Source: Trichosporon coremiiforme (Eukaryota; Basidiomycota; Tremellomycetes; Trichosporonales; Trichosporonaceae). From it: 64,000 nt of DNA. The stretch lies in assembly GCA_039545355.1 (NCBI GenBank), contig BCJJ01000009.1, forward strand, positions 1,033,757-1,097,756. Direction: 5' to 3'. Positions 11,900 through 23,900 of the stretch are shown piece after piece. The translations under genes were made by a program, and so were the position numbers. The first letter of the stretch is position 1; every line of letters starts with the position of its first letter. A model generated the notes under the pieces. The model was not told where the DNA came from and did no database searches. It saw nothing but the letters and a program-made list of their open reading frames with translations.

Positions 11900-12689
11900 G
11901 GTGGGATATCGGGTTTGTTGTAGTGGGATAGAGAGATCAAGTGACGAGGGGGACAAAGACGATGGCCAGGAAGGAGAAGTGGGAGCGTTATGTGGATCCT
12001 CGATGCTCCGTCTTGAGATATGTTGGGAGGAGTGAGTTGTCGAAGAGGCGAGCGAGGTTGGAATGACTAGGGAAGAGGGAGATGTGGTGGGTTCTGAGGA
12101 ATGAAATATATATAACGGTTGTAAGTTGGGTTACGCTGGGTTTCGCTGGGACGAGCTAGGTTGCAGGGCTGCAGGGCACGCAGGGCTTGCAAGACTTGCC
12201 AGGGCAGGGGAGGATTGCAGGTGAAGGACAGGGGAGCCGTGTGTCGCCGCTGGCCGGCTGAGTGTCTGGCGCTGGCGGCGCGGCGCGGCGCTGCACCAAG
12301 TGGTGGCCGGTGGTGGTGTGTCGTAGGGCCGTGCGGCAGCTGCAGATGGCCGATGGCGTTGGATCCCAGAGACTCAGGGTGCAAGACGAAAAGCAAAGTG
12401 GCCAAGTGCCCATGGCCCAGATTACGGTTCGCGGTGGGAAATACAATATCCTAGGGATTGGGCCCGAGTGCCAGATCGTCGACGCACCAGGCCTCAGCCC
12501 GAGTGGCGACTGCAGATGGCGCGCGCCAGAACCCTGAGGCTGACCTGCGAACATCGGCCTAGTGCCGTCGTGACCTGCGCGCGCCCCCCGGCCCTGCAGC
12601 TCCCCTGCCGCCCTGCGCTGGTCACTAACCCAGAGGATCGAGGAACGCTACGACCGTATGGTTAAGGAACCTCGGACCGTGTAATCGAG

Positions 12690-12760
12690 CAGCTAAGGGT
12701 CAGGGCCAGGGCAGCGAGGCCACTCAGGGTCAGGGCACTCAGTACCTCAGGCTTTCAGGA
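12690..12760. repeat. Short repeats of a CAGGGTCAGGGC element
   Basis: The element (A/C)AGGGTCAGGGC appears twice within about 50 bases, with further CAGG-rich fragments around it. It has no known function and is probably a small local expansion. Confidence 0.35.
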
Positions 12761-15700
12761 CCGTGGTCAGATGACGACTCAGGCTGAGCCCGCGCGCCCC
12801 TGCGGGCTGCAGCCCAGCGGCCAGCCCTGAGTGAGCTCAGCGGCGACAGGGGTAGGTGATTGATCAATGTTCCCAGAGCTCCCAAGGTATCCAACAGAGG
12901 AACACGCCAGGCACCACCCTACACCGCCTCACTGGCTCTGGCAGGCTGCCATACCGTCATGGCAATATCGATCCATGCCGTCTTAGTTCACTTTCCGAGC
13001 TTGAGCCAAGACACAAAAGAAAAAGTTGCTTTAATCGCCGGCCAGCGGCCAGTCGGTCGGCCAACGACAGCCGGCCAACCTCCGGCGGCCACCAGCGTCA
13101 TGCACTTCATCCCGTCATCGTCGCCGACGTTCCCAGCGAGCATGAACAAGAGAAAATGCGATGCACTTGCAATGCGACGATGGCTTGGTTACGCTGTCCG
13201 TACTCAGACCTAGTCCGGCTATCGTCGCCGGGCACAGCGTTCCGCACGGGAAGAGGAGGGAAGACCCGAAAGGTCCAAAGAGCGATGCGGGCTTGGCGGA
13301 CAAACAAAACTCATCGCGTCGCGCACGACGGACCGCGCGTGCCGAGCGCGCTCATGTCCATTGTCCACCTGCCAAAACTTTGTCCACTCGCTGCCCGGTA
13401 TGAGGTCTTTGAGGCCTTTTGCGTATATCCTGCCGAACTTCCTGTGGCACCCGTCCATACGACCCCATGTACCTAACGGCTTTGTCTCGCGAGCACAGCG
13501 AGTGCTGCGCGCTGCGCTGCCGACGGGGAAGCATCGGTTGCATCATGAACGGCATTGAGACTGGCAAGGCTGTTGGCCGCCAGGTTGTCGCCTGGCCCAT
13601 ACCCGGCCACCGACCCAATCGCAATTAATTAATATACCTCGAACCCTCCGTCCCCCTTTCGCCTCCCCTTGCCTCCCTTTGTCCGCTGATCCCTGGCCTC
13701 CTTTGAGGCTTCAAGCCTGACTGACACCTTGGGTGTGGCCGGTTTGGCGTGTTCTGTGTGATGAGATGCATGCTGTTTCTCGGTGTGTCGCTGCTCGTTT
13801 CGTTTCGCTTGAAAATGGGAATTGAAACGCTTTGGTCGCTCTCGACCGACGTCGCATATTCCGGTGTGCGATGCTCCGCTGGATCCGCCCCGCGCCATTC
13901 AGCCCTTGCATACGCCTCGGGGTCTAGGTGTCGATCACGACGACATGAGACACTTGCACGCAGTCGGGCCAGCTCATTCCAGTCCGGTCCAGCTGCTTCC
14001 AGACACTCGTCCCCGGACGCCTCATTGCGCCCCCGACGCCCCGAACGCCTCATTCCCAGCCATTCTGTGCCGCCGGGTAGCCGTTGTCAGCCCGTCTCAA
14101 GCCAGGCGATCAGTGCCGGCTCGTTGCGCCGGCCATCCCAGGCCTTGCCGGACATGCTCAGCGCCCGGCGGGCGTCCGTCGGAACCCCTGATGAGTGATA
14201 ACCGCAGGGTGCAGGGGTTACGTGCGCGGGGAAGGCAGACATGAGGAGACGATGACAATAGGACGTGGCCGAAGGGGAAGGAAGGACAATGGGATGTCAT
14301 CACCCACCCTACTGCCGAGTTTCGGCACAAGCATCGCCGAAGCAGTCGTGCGACTCGTGTGCTTGTGCGGCGTTCGCGTCGCCCGCCGCCGGAAAAGCGC
14401 TGTTGGAATCAATCCCCGCAGCGAGAAGGCACAAGCAAGCTTAGAGATATCGTGTAATCAGCCCCACTATGAGATATCGAGCGAGTCTGATCCTGTGGCC
14501 GACGACCCACTCCTGTCCCGGTTTCCATCCCTTCTGCCCCGTTTCTGCACCTTCGACCCCTGGTGTGCCGGTTGCGCCCACTCTGATTGTGCGTGGACAT
14601 ACCGGGAATAACGGCTGGGAATCGGCAGCCACCGGGTCGTTGAATATGTGCGCCGGACGCACTCCCGTACCCCCGGACCGCCGGACCGTTCACATCCTCT
14701 TGCTCGTTGTTTGGCATTTCGATGCATCGTCCCAAGCATGCGATGTTGCTCCCCGACGTCGGCGGTGCAGTATGGATCTCATGGGGTGTAGCAGACACCG
14801 CTGTTGGAACTGACAAGGCGCGTTCCTCGTCGTTCCTGTCAGGTCGCCGGTGCTGCCGTTCTGTCACCAGTCACCCACTCACTGCCACTCGTGCCAGCTC
14901 GTACCAGCTCGTGCCATCCGTGCCGGTAACGGCTTCAGATCCCATCAAGTAAACTTCGGTGTCGTCGCTCGGCATGCGCATGCACTCGCAAGCGGCTCCC
15001 GCTCGGCAGTGCGCGCCGAGCAGCGCCAAAGCAGTAAGCCGCAAGCCGGTGCAAGCTCATAGGAACTCGCAGACCAGGAACGCCCGCCTGACGTAGGTTT
15101 GCAAGCGCACCCCAGTGCGCGGGAGTGCGACGAGCGAGGTACCGCCTCAGAGTTGGAAACTTGACCCGAGCCGCTGTCTGCTCAACCGGCATGCACAAGC
15201 TCTGCCCGCCACCACCCGCGCCGAGCACCCGCCGACTGCTCGCCGAGATCCATTTGAACGGCCCCGGAGTTGCAGAGGAAGTACCCCTCGTACCTCCTCC
15301 CATCAGTACCTTTGCACCTTCGATCGATCCGAGCTTCCGTAACCATGCGAAGCTTGCATGCCGTCAACCCGTGTCAGAATCGTGCCAGAGATCGAAATTT
15401 TTGGACGGCCCGCCAGTAACCACCGGCCCGGCGACGGCGCGCGGCATTCTGTGCATATCTCGACGGCACGGGGCACAATCTGCCTCATCTGTGACGTTCA
15501 CAAGGTGTGCTCGGTTATGTTCTCGGCGCATGCTTCACCAGTCCCGTCGCAGTTTGGGGTCTGCCATGAGAGGATCTGCCAGAAATGATAGCATGCATAC
15601 CGCGATCATGCGGAGTGTAAGGTGGGGGTGTGAGCCGATCCACAGCCGCACACCGAGCGACACCGAGCGACGCGGACCGAGCACACCGAAGCCCCCGCGC

Positions 15701-18627
15701 TGCCTCCGTCGACGCTGCATGCATGTGGTGCATGGTGCAGACACTCCGACGGAAACATCGGTGATGCAGCGGCGCACAATTGGGAGCACTTTGCGAACGC
15801 CGCAGCGCCGTGCGCAGCACCAGCAACGCCACACTGGTGCGAGGAACGGGGGATCGGTGGTGGTCGATGAGCCATATGCATCCATCATCCGACCATGCGG
15901 CCAGGCGGTCGATCGCGGGCATCCTAGAGCATCATTAGCACGCCGGCAAGATGCCCGATGCTAGCGCCTGTTCAACATGCGACAGAGCCGGCTAACTTCT
16001 CGGCACTACGGCTGCACGGCTGCTGGTATCACGGTACGGCGTTCGTACGGTTCGGTACGGCAAGTGGGACGGCAAACGGGGCGGCGGATACGTCGCATCT
16101 ACGCACCATGTGCACCTTCTCTTCGGCGCCTCTCCGGGAATGGCGGGCACTGCATTGAATGCATCGCATTCTATCACTGGGAGACGAAGGCTCGGTGCGG
16201 ATGTTGCGGTCGCGCATGGCGCATGCACCTTGCCGCTTGCCGTTCCGTAGGAACTGCATTCGGTACCTCACCGACTTGGGGCTCGCACGACTGGCTGGTC
16301 GACATTTCAGAAACAGAAACAAAACAAGGGCAGGCACCGCGATCGCAACTCGTAACATTGCTTCGGAAACCGGAAACGAACGAGAGGTAATGCAATTCGT
16401 CGCGACAGTGTACTTCCGCTTCGTGACGGCACCCTCTCGCCGCTCGCCGCCAGATTGGAATGCGGTATGCAGAGATCGCCGCTGAGTGTTTTTGCAGGAT
16501 ACACCCGCGCGCCAAGTCATCTGGGTGCTTGGGTGACGACGCTGATATGCAGGGATGCAGAGAGGCCTATCGGCGCACCGAACGAACAAAAGCATCTATC
16601 ACACCAGCTAACACCCAACTGGCCGGAGGCTGACGCCAAGCGGGCAGTGCGAGCCGGCGTACCTGATGCCCGTAGCTTGGCTGCTTGGCCTCTTGTCTTA
16701 TGCCTACGCCTGGAGGCTTTGGTGAATCACAAAAGAACGCGCTCGTGCGTATGCATCGGCGCCATGCAGCGAGCAGAACAATAGAAGAAAAAAATAAAAG
16801 CGCAGCGGTAACTCAGGGTTCAAAGCGCTGGTTCATGCTCGGGGATGGGATGAGTCTGATCGACACACAGAGCAAGGTACGAAGATCTGGCTCATGACTC
16901 AGGCTATGAGTCACTTTGGTATTACCGCGGTTGTTTGCAGAGCTTGGGTCGGATGTTCGCTGATGCGCCTGGCACGGGGCTGGTTCCATTCAGTGTGATG
17001 CGTTATTTTTTTCGCGGTTCTGCGCCTCGTGCGTCAGAACAATAGGACGCCAATTTACGCCATGCTCAGCCAAGCGCGCGCCGGTCGACGGCGTGTTTCG
17101 GCGGCGCCCTGGATCGACAAGGCTCCTAGGATCGACTAGGTACGACAGCGCGAAAGACGGACGCCACGGCGTCCAAACGGCAGAAATTGTCTAAACAGCC
17201 CAGGGCATCTCCAACGACTGAATGCACGCAGATCCTTTTTGATCGCCGCGATCCTTGCGCTCGCCACCCAGGCAGCACCAGTGTCGTCATGTCGTTCAAG
17301 CCCTCGCTAGTGCACCGTGCATGACGCGGGCAGAGTCGTCACATTCCTGAAGGAGCACCCGCAGCCCTTCTGCCTGGCACCAGCCGCCGATACGGCACAC
17401 CTTGCTTGCTAAGGGTCGACTATGCCGTGCGGCATGCACCACGAACAATGGTCCATGTACCAGGCGGATGTCCAGATGTCCATGGTCTTTGTGATCTGCG
17501 GGCGTTTTCTGGCGCACCCTGGCCCAGCTCGCCGGGTCACCGTTCCCTGCACATCCGCCGGATGCTTCGGATCACCGGCCGGCGGCGAGGGGCGCAACGG
17601 CGTCCCCCGTCTTACATCATCACAACAAACCCATGCATGCGACATGCTGAGTTATGCGATGTGCGCGATTCGACCATGGAGAGAACAATGGAACGTTTCA
17701 ATCTTCCCATGTCCAATACTCCTCCACCTCGCCAGCGTCGCTCGCATCCGTCGCTTGGACATGGTCCGCACCGCATAGCTCTCAAAGCTCACAAGCTCGC
17801 ATGACTCAGAGATCAGGTTAGAACCGAAGTTTCGGATCTCAGCTGGCTTACTCGGCGAAGACAAAGGTACCCAGGTACAGAGCTTACGCGCATGTACGTA
17901 TGGCCGCGTAGCCGTGTCGTTTTTCATGTAGAGTTCAGGTATTCAGGCAGATCGAACTGCAAGCGAAGCCCGAGGTGCAAGCGACAGTGAGCACCCAAGC
18001 TTGGTCCACAGGCAAGGTTCACACCCAGAATCCTGGGAGATATAGAGGGACAAAGGTACAGAGGCACCGCAGGCACACACACACAGAGGTACGCAATCTA
18101 ACTGACAGGAACCGGGTTTTGAAAGTGACAGTCGTTGGATCTTTGGGCTTTTTTTTAGCTCGGAGGTAGTCAAAGGGGGTGACATTGAGCCTCACGCGCT
18201 CTTCTGAGCTTCCGAGGCAAGTGGAAGCGAACTTCGTCGTTCGACCCGTTCGCTGGGACGCGAAGAGCACGGGAAAACGTCCAGATTGAGTTTCAGCGCT
18301 TTCGTCGCTGGTATCTCTGCACGCAATACGTAGCGCGTCCAGTAAACGAACATGCACATCGCCGACTTGGTACCGGTCAGCGTAGGTTCATGTTGCAGAC
18401 GTTCGACTCCTTCCACCCTGCGGCCCCTGTGAACGCTAAACGATGTCAAGAGCTTCCACGGCTCTGTGTTCCATCTCCGCCAGCCGTGCTTCACCTACCG
18501 AGCCTCCCAGATCGCTTTCGGTGATGAGCATTAAGGACGTCAGTTACGTAAACGGGTAAACTTTCCTTTGTGAGCTGCTGGCTGCGGTCAGGCGTGATGT
18601 GCTCGCATCGAAGTAGGGGTAGCAGTA

Positions 18628-18666
18628 CGTTATACCGCCGAGCCGCCATACCGTTATACGTTATAC
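18628..18666. repeat. Three CGTTATAC octamers within 39 bases
   Basis: CGTTATAC occurs at 18628-18635, 18652-18659 and 18659-18666, the last two overlapping by one base. This could be a small protein-binding array or chance; no adjacent gene is known. Confidence 0.5.
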
Positions 18667-20925
18667 TCGCGGCTGCAGATTGCAGCGGTTGTTGATGTAC
18701 GTTAACGGCCGCCGCTCTGCACAAGCTTCACGATCACACCATGGCCCCTCGCCATTCCGATGCACCGCCTTGCATGGTCCGACACTGTTTGCAAGTCGCG
18801 CACGCAAGCGCTCTTCCGATAGTGGCATGCTAGCAACCTGCTTGGTGTCAAGCATGCGATCGCGACGACGACATGCATGGCAACCAGGGCTCGCTCATTC
18901 CCGGGTTTGGGTAGAGTGTCTGCCACGAGTGGCTGCCGGATGTTGTGGCTGTTGGAGTTCGACTGACGTCGCCTCGCTCATGGACGGATGCATGGATCCC
19001 ATGAATGCCCTTTCCCTTGCACTCTCGCACGACTCCTTGGATTTGCTCCGCCTCCGATTCCGTCGTAGTGGTGCTTCGGCAATGGGCCTTGGCGGCCTCG
19101 TTACGGAGCACACTTCCAACGGCACCACCGGCATCGACGGCGCACAGCACACTCTGCTAGGTCGCCGTCCGCAGCAGCGCGGTGCCACCGGCATACCTCA
19201 CGGGAATCCACACAGTGGAGCGATACGGTTCTCCGCGATCCATTCCCGAGGAGAGGTTCTCTCGATTGCAGGACGGATCGTGGAATCTCCATGCATGCGC
19301 GTAGCCGCTCTCCGTACATCCATGGTTTGCATCGGTTGCATTGAGATACTCCTGTGCAAGGTACGTCTTTTGTCTCGGCAAGGAAGTAACTGCACGAGGT
19401 ACATGCGCGAAAGCGGTGTGGCGCACATCCTTTGGAAACCTCTGGGAGAGATACTATTCTGAGAATCGATCTGAGCTTCTGAGAATGGAACTTGTCGTCG
19501 ACGGCTCTAACCGTTGGGGCGGCGCTGTGCAGCGGCTCCGACGCTCTTACCCGTGTCAGTGTCAGCAGTCAAGAGCGGGCATGCAAGGTTGGTAGCGAGG
19601 CATGCGTTCACAAGCATTACTGGAGCTTCTCAAGCGACGTTTGCCCCAAGAATTGGGAACCGATTCTGCATTATGCTGGGTGACATGAATGCTGGTGTTT
19701 CCCAGCGTCGGTAGGTGGTGACGGTGGTGGAGGTGACATGGTGGAGGTGGGTGGAGGGGTGAGTGGGTGATCGCGTCGTCGTGTGAACGACTGAAGCGCG
19801 GAGAGCAACAACTCCGCCGTGTCGGCACCGGACATCGGATGCTATCAGCGTGTGGGACCTGAGATGACCCCCTGACGTCACTGGTTACGAAAGTGGCCGC
19901 CTGGTGCTGGCTCCGGCTAACGGCGAGCTAAATGGGACTGGCTAAACTAGTTGGGATCGGGTGGAGGCAAATTAAACAGCGGCAAACAGGCAAATATGGG
20001 AAGCGCTGGGAGCAGCTAGCGTGTTCCTGGCACGTCCCAGGTTCCTAGGGGACGATCCCTTCTCGTAGCCGGGCGTAGGGTACGTGCCTGTCATGTTTAC
20101 GCGCGATTCATCGATTTTGCTTCCCTCGCCGGATTGCCCTGATTGCTGCTTAATACCCTGATTTTCCTGACCGCCCTGAATATACTGCCCCCTGATCCGT
20201 GATCTGTCCGCACCCAGCACGTCGCGCCGTCTTGCCGTCTCGCTGTCTGCCCGCAGCATCCTCAGGAGCAGTGCTTCCCCCCACCGGCCCGCCGCCGGCG
20301 CGCTCGGCGACCATCTCACCTCGCGTAGCCTCATTCCTCGATCAACAGATCCCCTCCTCCTTTTGTGATTGTCAGAGCGACTTGTCTCGGTACGCTGACG
20401 TCGGAGTCTCGGTTGCACAGTTCCAAATATTCCAATCGCGCGATATTCGATATGCGACGAAAACGCCTACTGAAAAATTCTCGGAACATGACAGAGTGAA
20501 GAGCAGAAGACACTTGATCGCACCTCGGAGACGACTGAATAATGACAGGATGAATGAATGAATGTACGCAGGGATGGCAGACGTCCTCCCACACGTACGC
20601 GCTCTCACGCGCGCACTCCCTCTCGTCCTGGAGAGTGCAGAGATTAGCATGACCCAGAAACTATCAAGACCCACTATGGATGTCGACTAAGTTACCGTCC
20701 CACTGCCCCTGCTGATTCCTGCATACCCAGGTTACTGGCTGGTTTCTAATGCCTGGTGACGGTGACTGTAATTCGAATGCATACTCTTCTATGGACACAC
20801 AGGTATAGGTGACTGACTGCTTCCTCGCCATATAGGCTGTTCTACAACGTCTTCCTACTGCGCAACCTCCGTTGTCGCTTCTCGCTCATCGCTTGCACCC
20901 GTCCTTCCCATACCTGGACGAGTTC

Positions 20926-23900
20926 CTAGACCTTTTTACCAGCCGCCGACGTCTGCTTGGTCGGGGCCCGGGAGGAACTGGCCATGGGTTCGCTCTTGCC
21001 AGCAGACGAGGTCACCTTAGTTGGGGCCGCTTTAGCAGCACTGGCAGGCTGCTGGCTCTTGCCGATCTTGTGCATCGACTCCAGCACGTCAAGGATCGTA
21101 CTGGCGCTCCAGGCCTGAGTCTCACACGAGTCCTTGCAGTACTTGCCGCCCGCGTTGCACAGCTCGGGCAGACCGCGCCAGGCGTCGTGCTCAATGTGCT
21201 CCCTCAGCTTCAGAAGGATGTTGCCCACCTTATAGAGGGTCTTCTTGTCGTCCTGGACCCCGTCTCCGGCCTCCCTGTCGAACAGTAGCCAGGCATTGAG
21301 GAACCAGCCAAGAGGGAAACCCCACTCTGGACCCTGGTGGTAGTTCCAGCCCTTCGCAATGGCCATGTCATCAGAGTCGTTCTCGTTGTCATACACGGGT
21401 CGGTAAGCCCAGTCGCTGGGATCGAGGGTCTTCATGCCGAGCGGCCCGCGCAGAACCTCGTCAGCCATACGCAAAGCGTTCATCGCACGAGCCGGCGTGA
21501 AAAGCTCGGGGGCGACGATCATGGACAGAGGGAAGTTGGGTCGCAGCTGGTAATCGCTGAAAGCGCGGTCCTCCGGAGTGCCGTACACATCCTTGTAGAT
21601 ACCGCGGCGGTTGACGAGCTTGGGGTTCAGAACGAAGATGCCGTCCTCGGCAGCATCAGTTGGGACATAGTAGTGCTTCTCAAAGTTGGCCTGGATGAGA
21701 TTGGCCCACTCCTTGTACGTCACGAGGCGCTTCGTGCCGTCCACTGGAACGTCAGCTGCACAGCACGCGTTGTGAAACCCACCTGTCGCGTTGACACCTT
21801 TGAAGGGGAATTGACCCTTGGCACTCAGTTGATCGAGCCAGGTGAGCGTGCTCTTGAGCAGTCCCGTGATCTCGACCGGTGCCCCATCGCGTGGAGTCGC
21901 TGGCAGACCCTTGTTGCCGGCCTTGACGGATGAGCCGTTCTTGTCCATCCAGGTGCCGCAGTTGTAGCGGTTACCACCATGAATGAAGCCCGTGGACCAA
22001 TCAGTCCAAATCTTCTGATTGAATCCCTCGTCCTTCATGTCGCCATCGAGGTTGGGGCCAGCCTGCTTGGTCAGCCCTGAGACCCACCGCAACTCAACTC
22101 ACGTTGTATTCTCTGAACTCAATGCCCTCGGCGTGACGTTGAACGATTTCCTGGATAATCTCCGCGATGGTGGAGCTCCAGGAGTAGGCCTGGGGGTCGT
22201 CCCAAGGGACCCAAGTGTCGTCCTTGGGGAAGCGCCTCTTGACAGAATCATGAAGGATGTCTAGGCCGTTCGGGCACATCTTGGTGTAGTCCTGGATATT
22301 CTGGATCATCCACCAGGGCGAATCACGACTGTTGTACCTCGGATTCCGGCAAGAGTCGAGCAAGTTAGGGATCAGGCCGTGCTTGAGAGTGGAGCTGAAC
22401 GCGAGGATGTGGTCACGGGCAGCGGTGAAGTTGCCGGTCGTCAGGAAGAGACCACGAAGGGAGATGAAGACGTCTCTACCCCAACAGCGGGCCCAGCCAG
22501 CAGTGAAGTGAGGCAGGCCTGCGGCGAGGGAGGGCACAGGCTTCGCAGGATTGATGCTGGCAGACTTGACCAGTCCGTACATCTGCACGGCACAGAGAGC
22601 GAGGTCGTGCGTGAACTCGGTTCCAGTGAGGATGTGCTCAGACATCTGCTCCATGACGGCGCGGCGACTGGCCTTGTACGCCTCGAAGATGACGAGGGAG
22701 AAGTACTTCGGGCGCATAAACGAGGGGACGGTCTTCTTGATCACGTCGAAGCGGTCCTTGAACCAGGCTGTCGGCTTAGACAGGTGCGGCAGGGTCTCCG
22801 CGTCACGCTGCAGACGGTTCACGACATAGTCAAGAGCCCAAGGACCCTGTCGAAGGTGCTCGCACAGAGGGTGGCCGAGGTCGTTGTTAGCGATGATGTC
22901 GCGGAGGGGCGCCATCCAGCCTTCAAGGCCGCAATAGACGAGGTTGCCATAGTTGGGGATGTCGTAAGTTCCCTCGGCTCCAGATGTGGCATCACGCTCC
23001 TCACCGTCAGCACGGTGAAGGACAACGTTGAGGTCAACAAGGTCGAGATCAGCCAGTGCAGCGTCCGCACCCTCTCTGCAATAGTCATCTAGCGTCTGCG
23101 ACATCTCGTCCATGTCGGTGCGGAAAAGCATAACGCTGCCTGGGTCAAACCGCTCGGGAATGACAACCTCGGAGTAATCTCCGTTGTCGTCTTGACCAGT
23201 TGCGATCTTAACTGCGCTCTCGGGGATCTCCTCCAGCGTAGAAGGAATACCGTAGTGCACCTTGTCGTCGTCCTTCCACTCAGCCCTTTGGGTGCGGAGA
23301 CTGACGCCGAAGATGAACTGAACCTTCGTGCGCGAAAGCTTCATCGGGTTCACATATCCACGGCCCTGGTCTCCCTTGAAGGCGGTGTGGGCGACAAGCA
23401 TGTAGCCCTTATGCGTCTGCGGGTGCACGCGGTGAATCATGATATACTGGCCCTCCTCGTGGACATGACCTTCCTCGTAGCCGCCCTCCATCATCTGGGT
23501 GTGGAGGTAGTTAAAGACGCGCTTGACGCGGCCAATGCCGCCCTCCTCAGGCCCGCTGACGTTGTACAGCCTCGAGTCTGTGACAAGATTCAGCAGCTTC
23601 GGGTACAGGTCGTCGAAGCCCTTGTTTGAGCCAAGGGCAGCTTTCGTGAAGGTGACAAGCGCGCCGGTGCTGAGAGCATCCTCGGCAGTACGCTTGTCAG
23701 CGGGCGACTCGTTGTCGTGAGTCACGTCGTAGAAAACCGCATGCGGGACAGACCCCTGGAGCGGTGTGATGATGCACGGCCTGGGAGCGCTGTTGGCCAC
23801 GAGTGGTGGGAGCTCGCCGGGGCTCGAGAGCACAGCAGAGTCCATCGAGCCGATGGGTTTTCCAACGCCGTATCGGTAGAGCAGGCGCGAGAACTCCTTG

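Larger units (their letters stand above)
11900..20925. other. 9-kb gene desert between zinc-finger and debranching-enzyme genes
   Basis: No protein-coding gene is supported. Two long open frames (15125-15964, 279 codons; 18680-19462, 260 codons) have translations rich in Arg/Ser/Cys/His without recognisable domains, and other frames are equally open over the same bases. The segment from about 13.7 to 19.6 kb is conspicuously rich in GCATGC/TGCATG hexamers. I saw no terminal inverted repeats, reverse transcriptase or transposase motifs, no tRNA boxes and no long tandem array. The left edge should contain the zinc-finger gene promoter. The right edge carries the debranching-enzyme 3' end. Confidence 0.4.

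Noticed and set aside
15125..15964. 279-codon open frame on the plus strand in the gene desert
   Set aside because: Arg/Ser/Cys/His-rich translation without motifs, with overlapping open frames on both strands. It looks like chance in GC-rich DNA.
16825..16850. tRNA B-box-like GGTTCAAAGC
   Set aside because: Poor T-stem pairing and no A-box or acceptor partner.
18680..19462. 260-codon open frame on the plus strand in the gene desert
   Set aside because: No recognisable domain, and other frames are open over the same bases. No splice or codon-use support.
11900..20925. Search for transposon remnants
   Set aside because: No terminal inverted repeats, target duplications, reverse transcriptase or transposase motifs could be recognised. 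A repeat-library search would be needed to decide.
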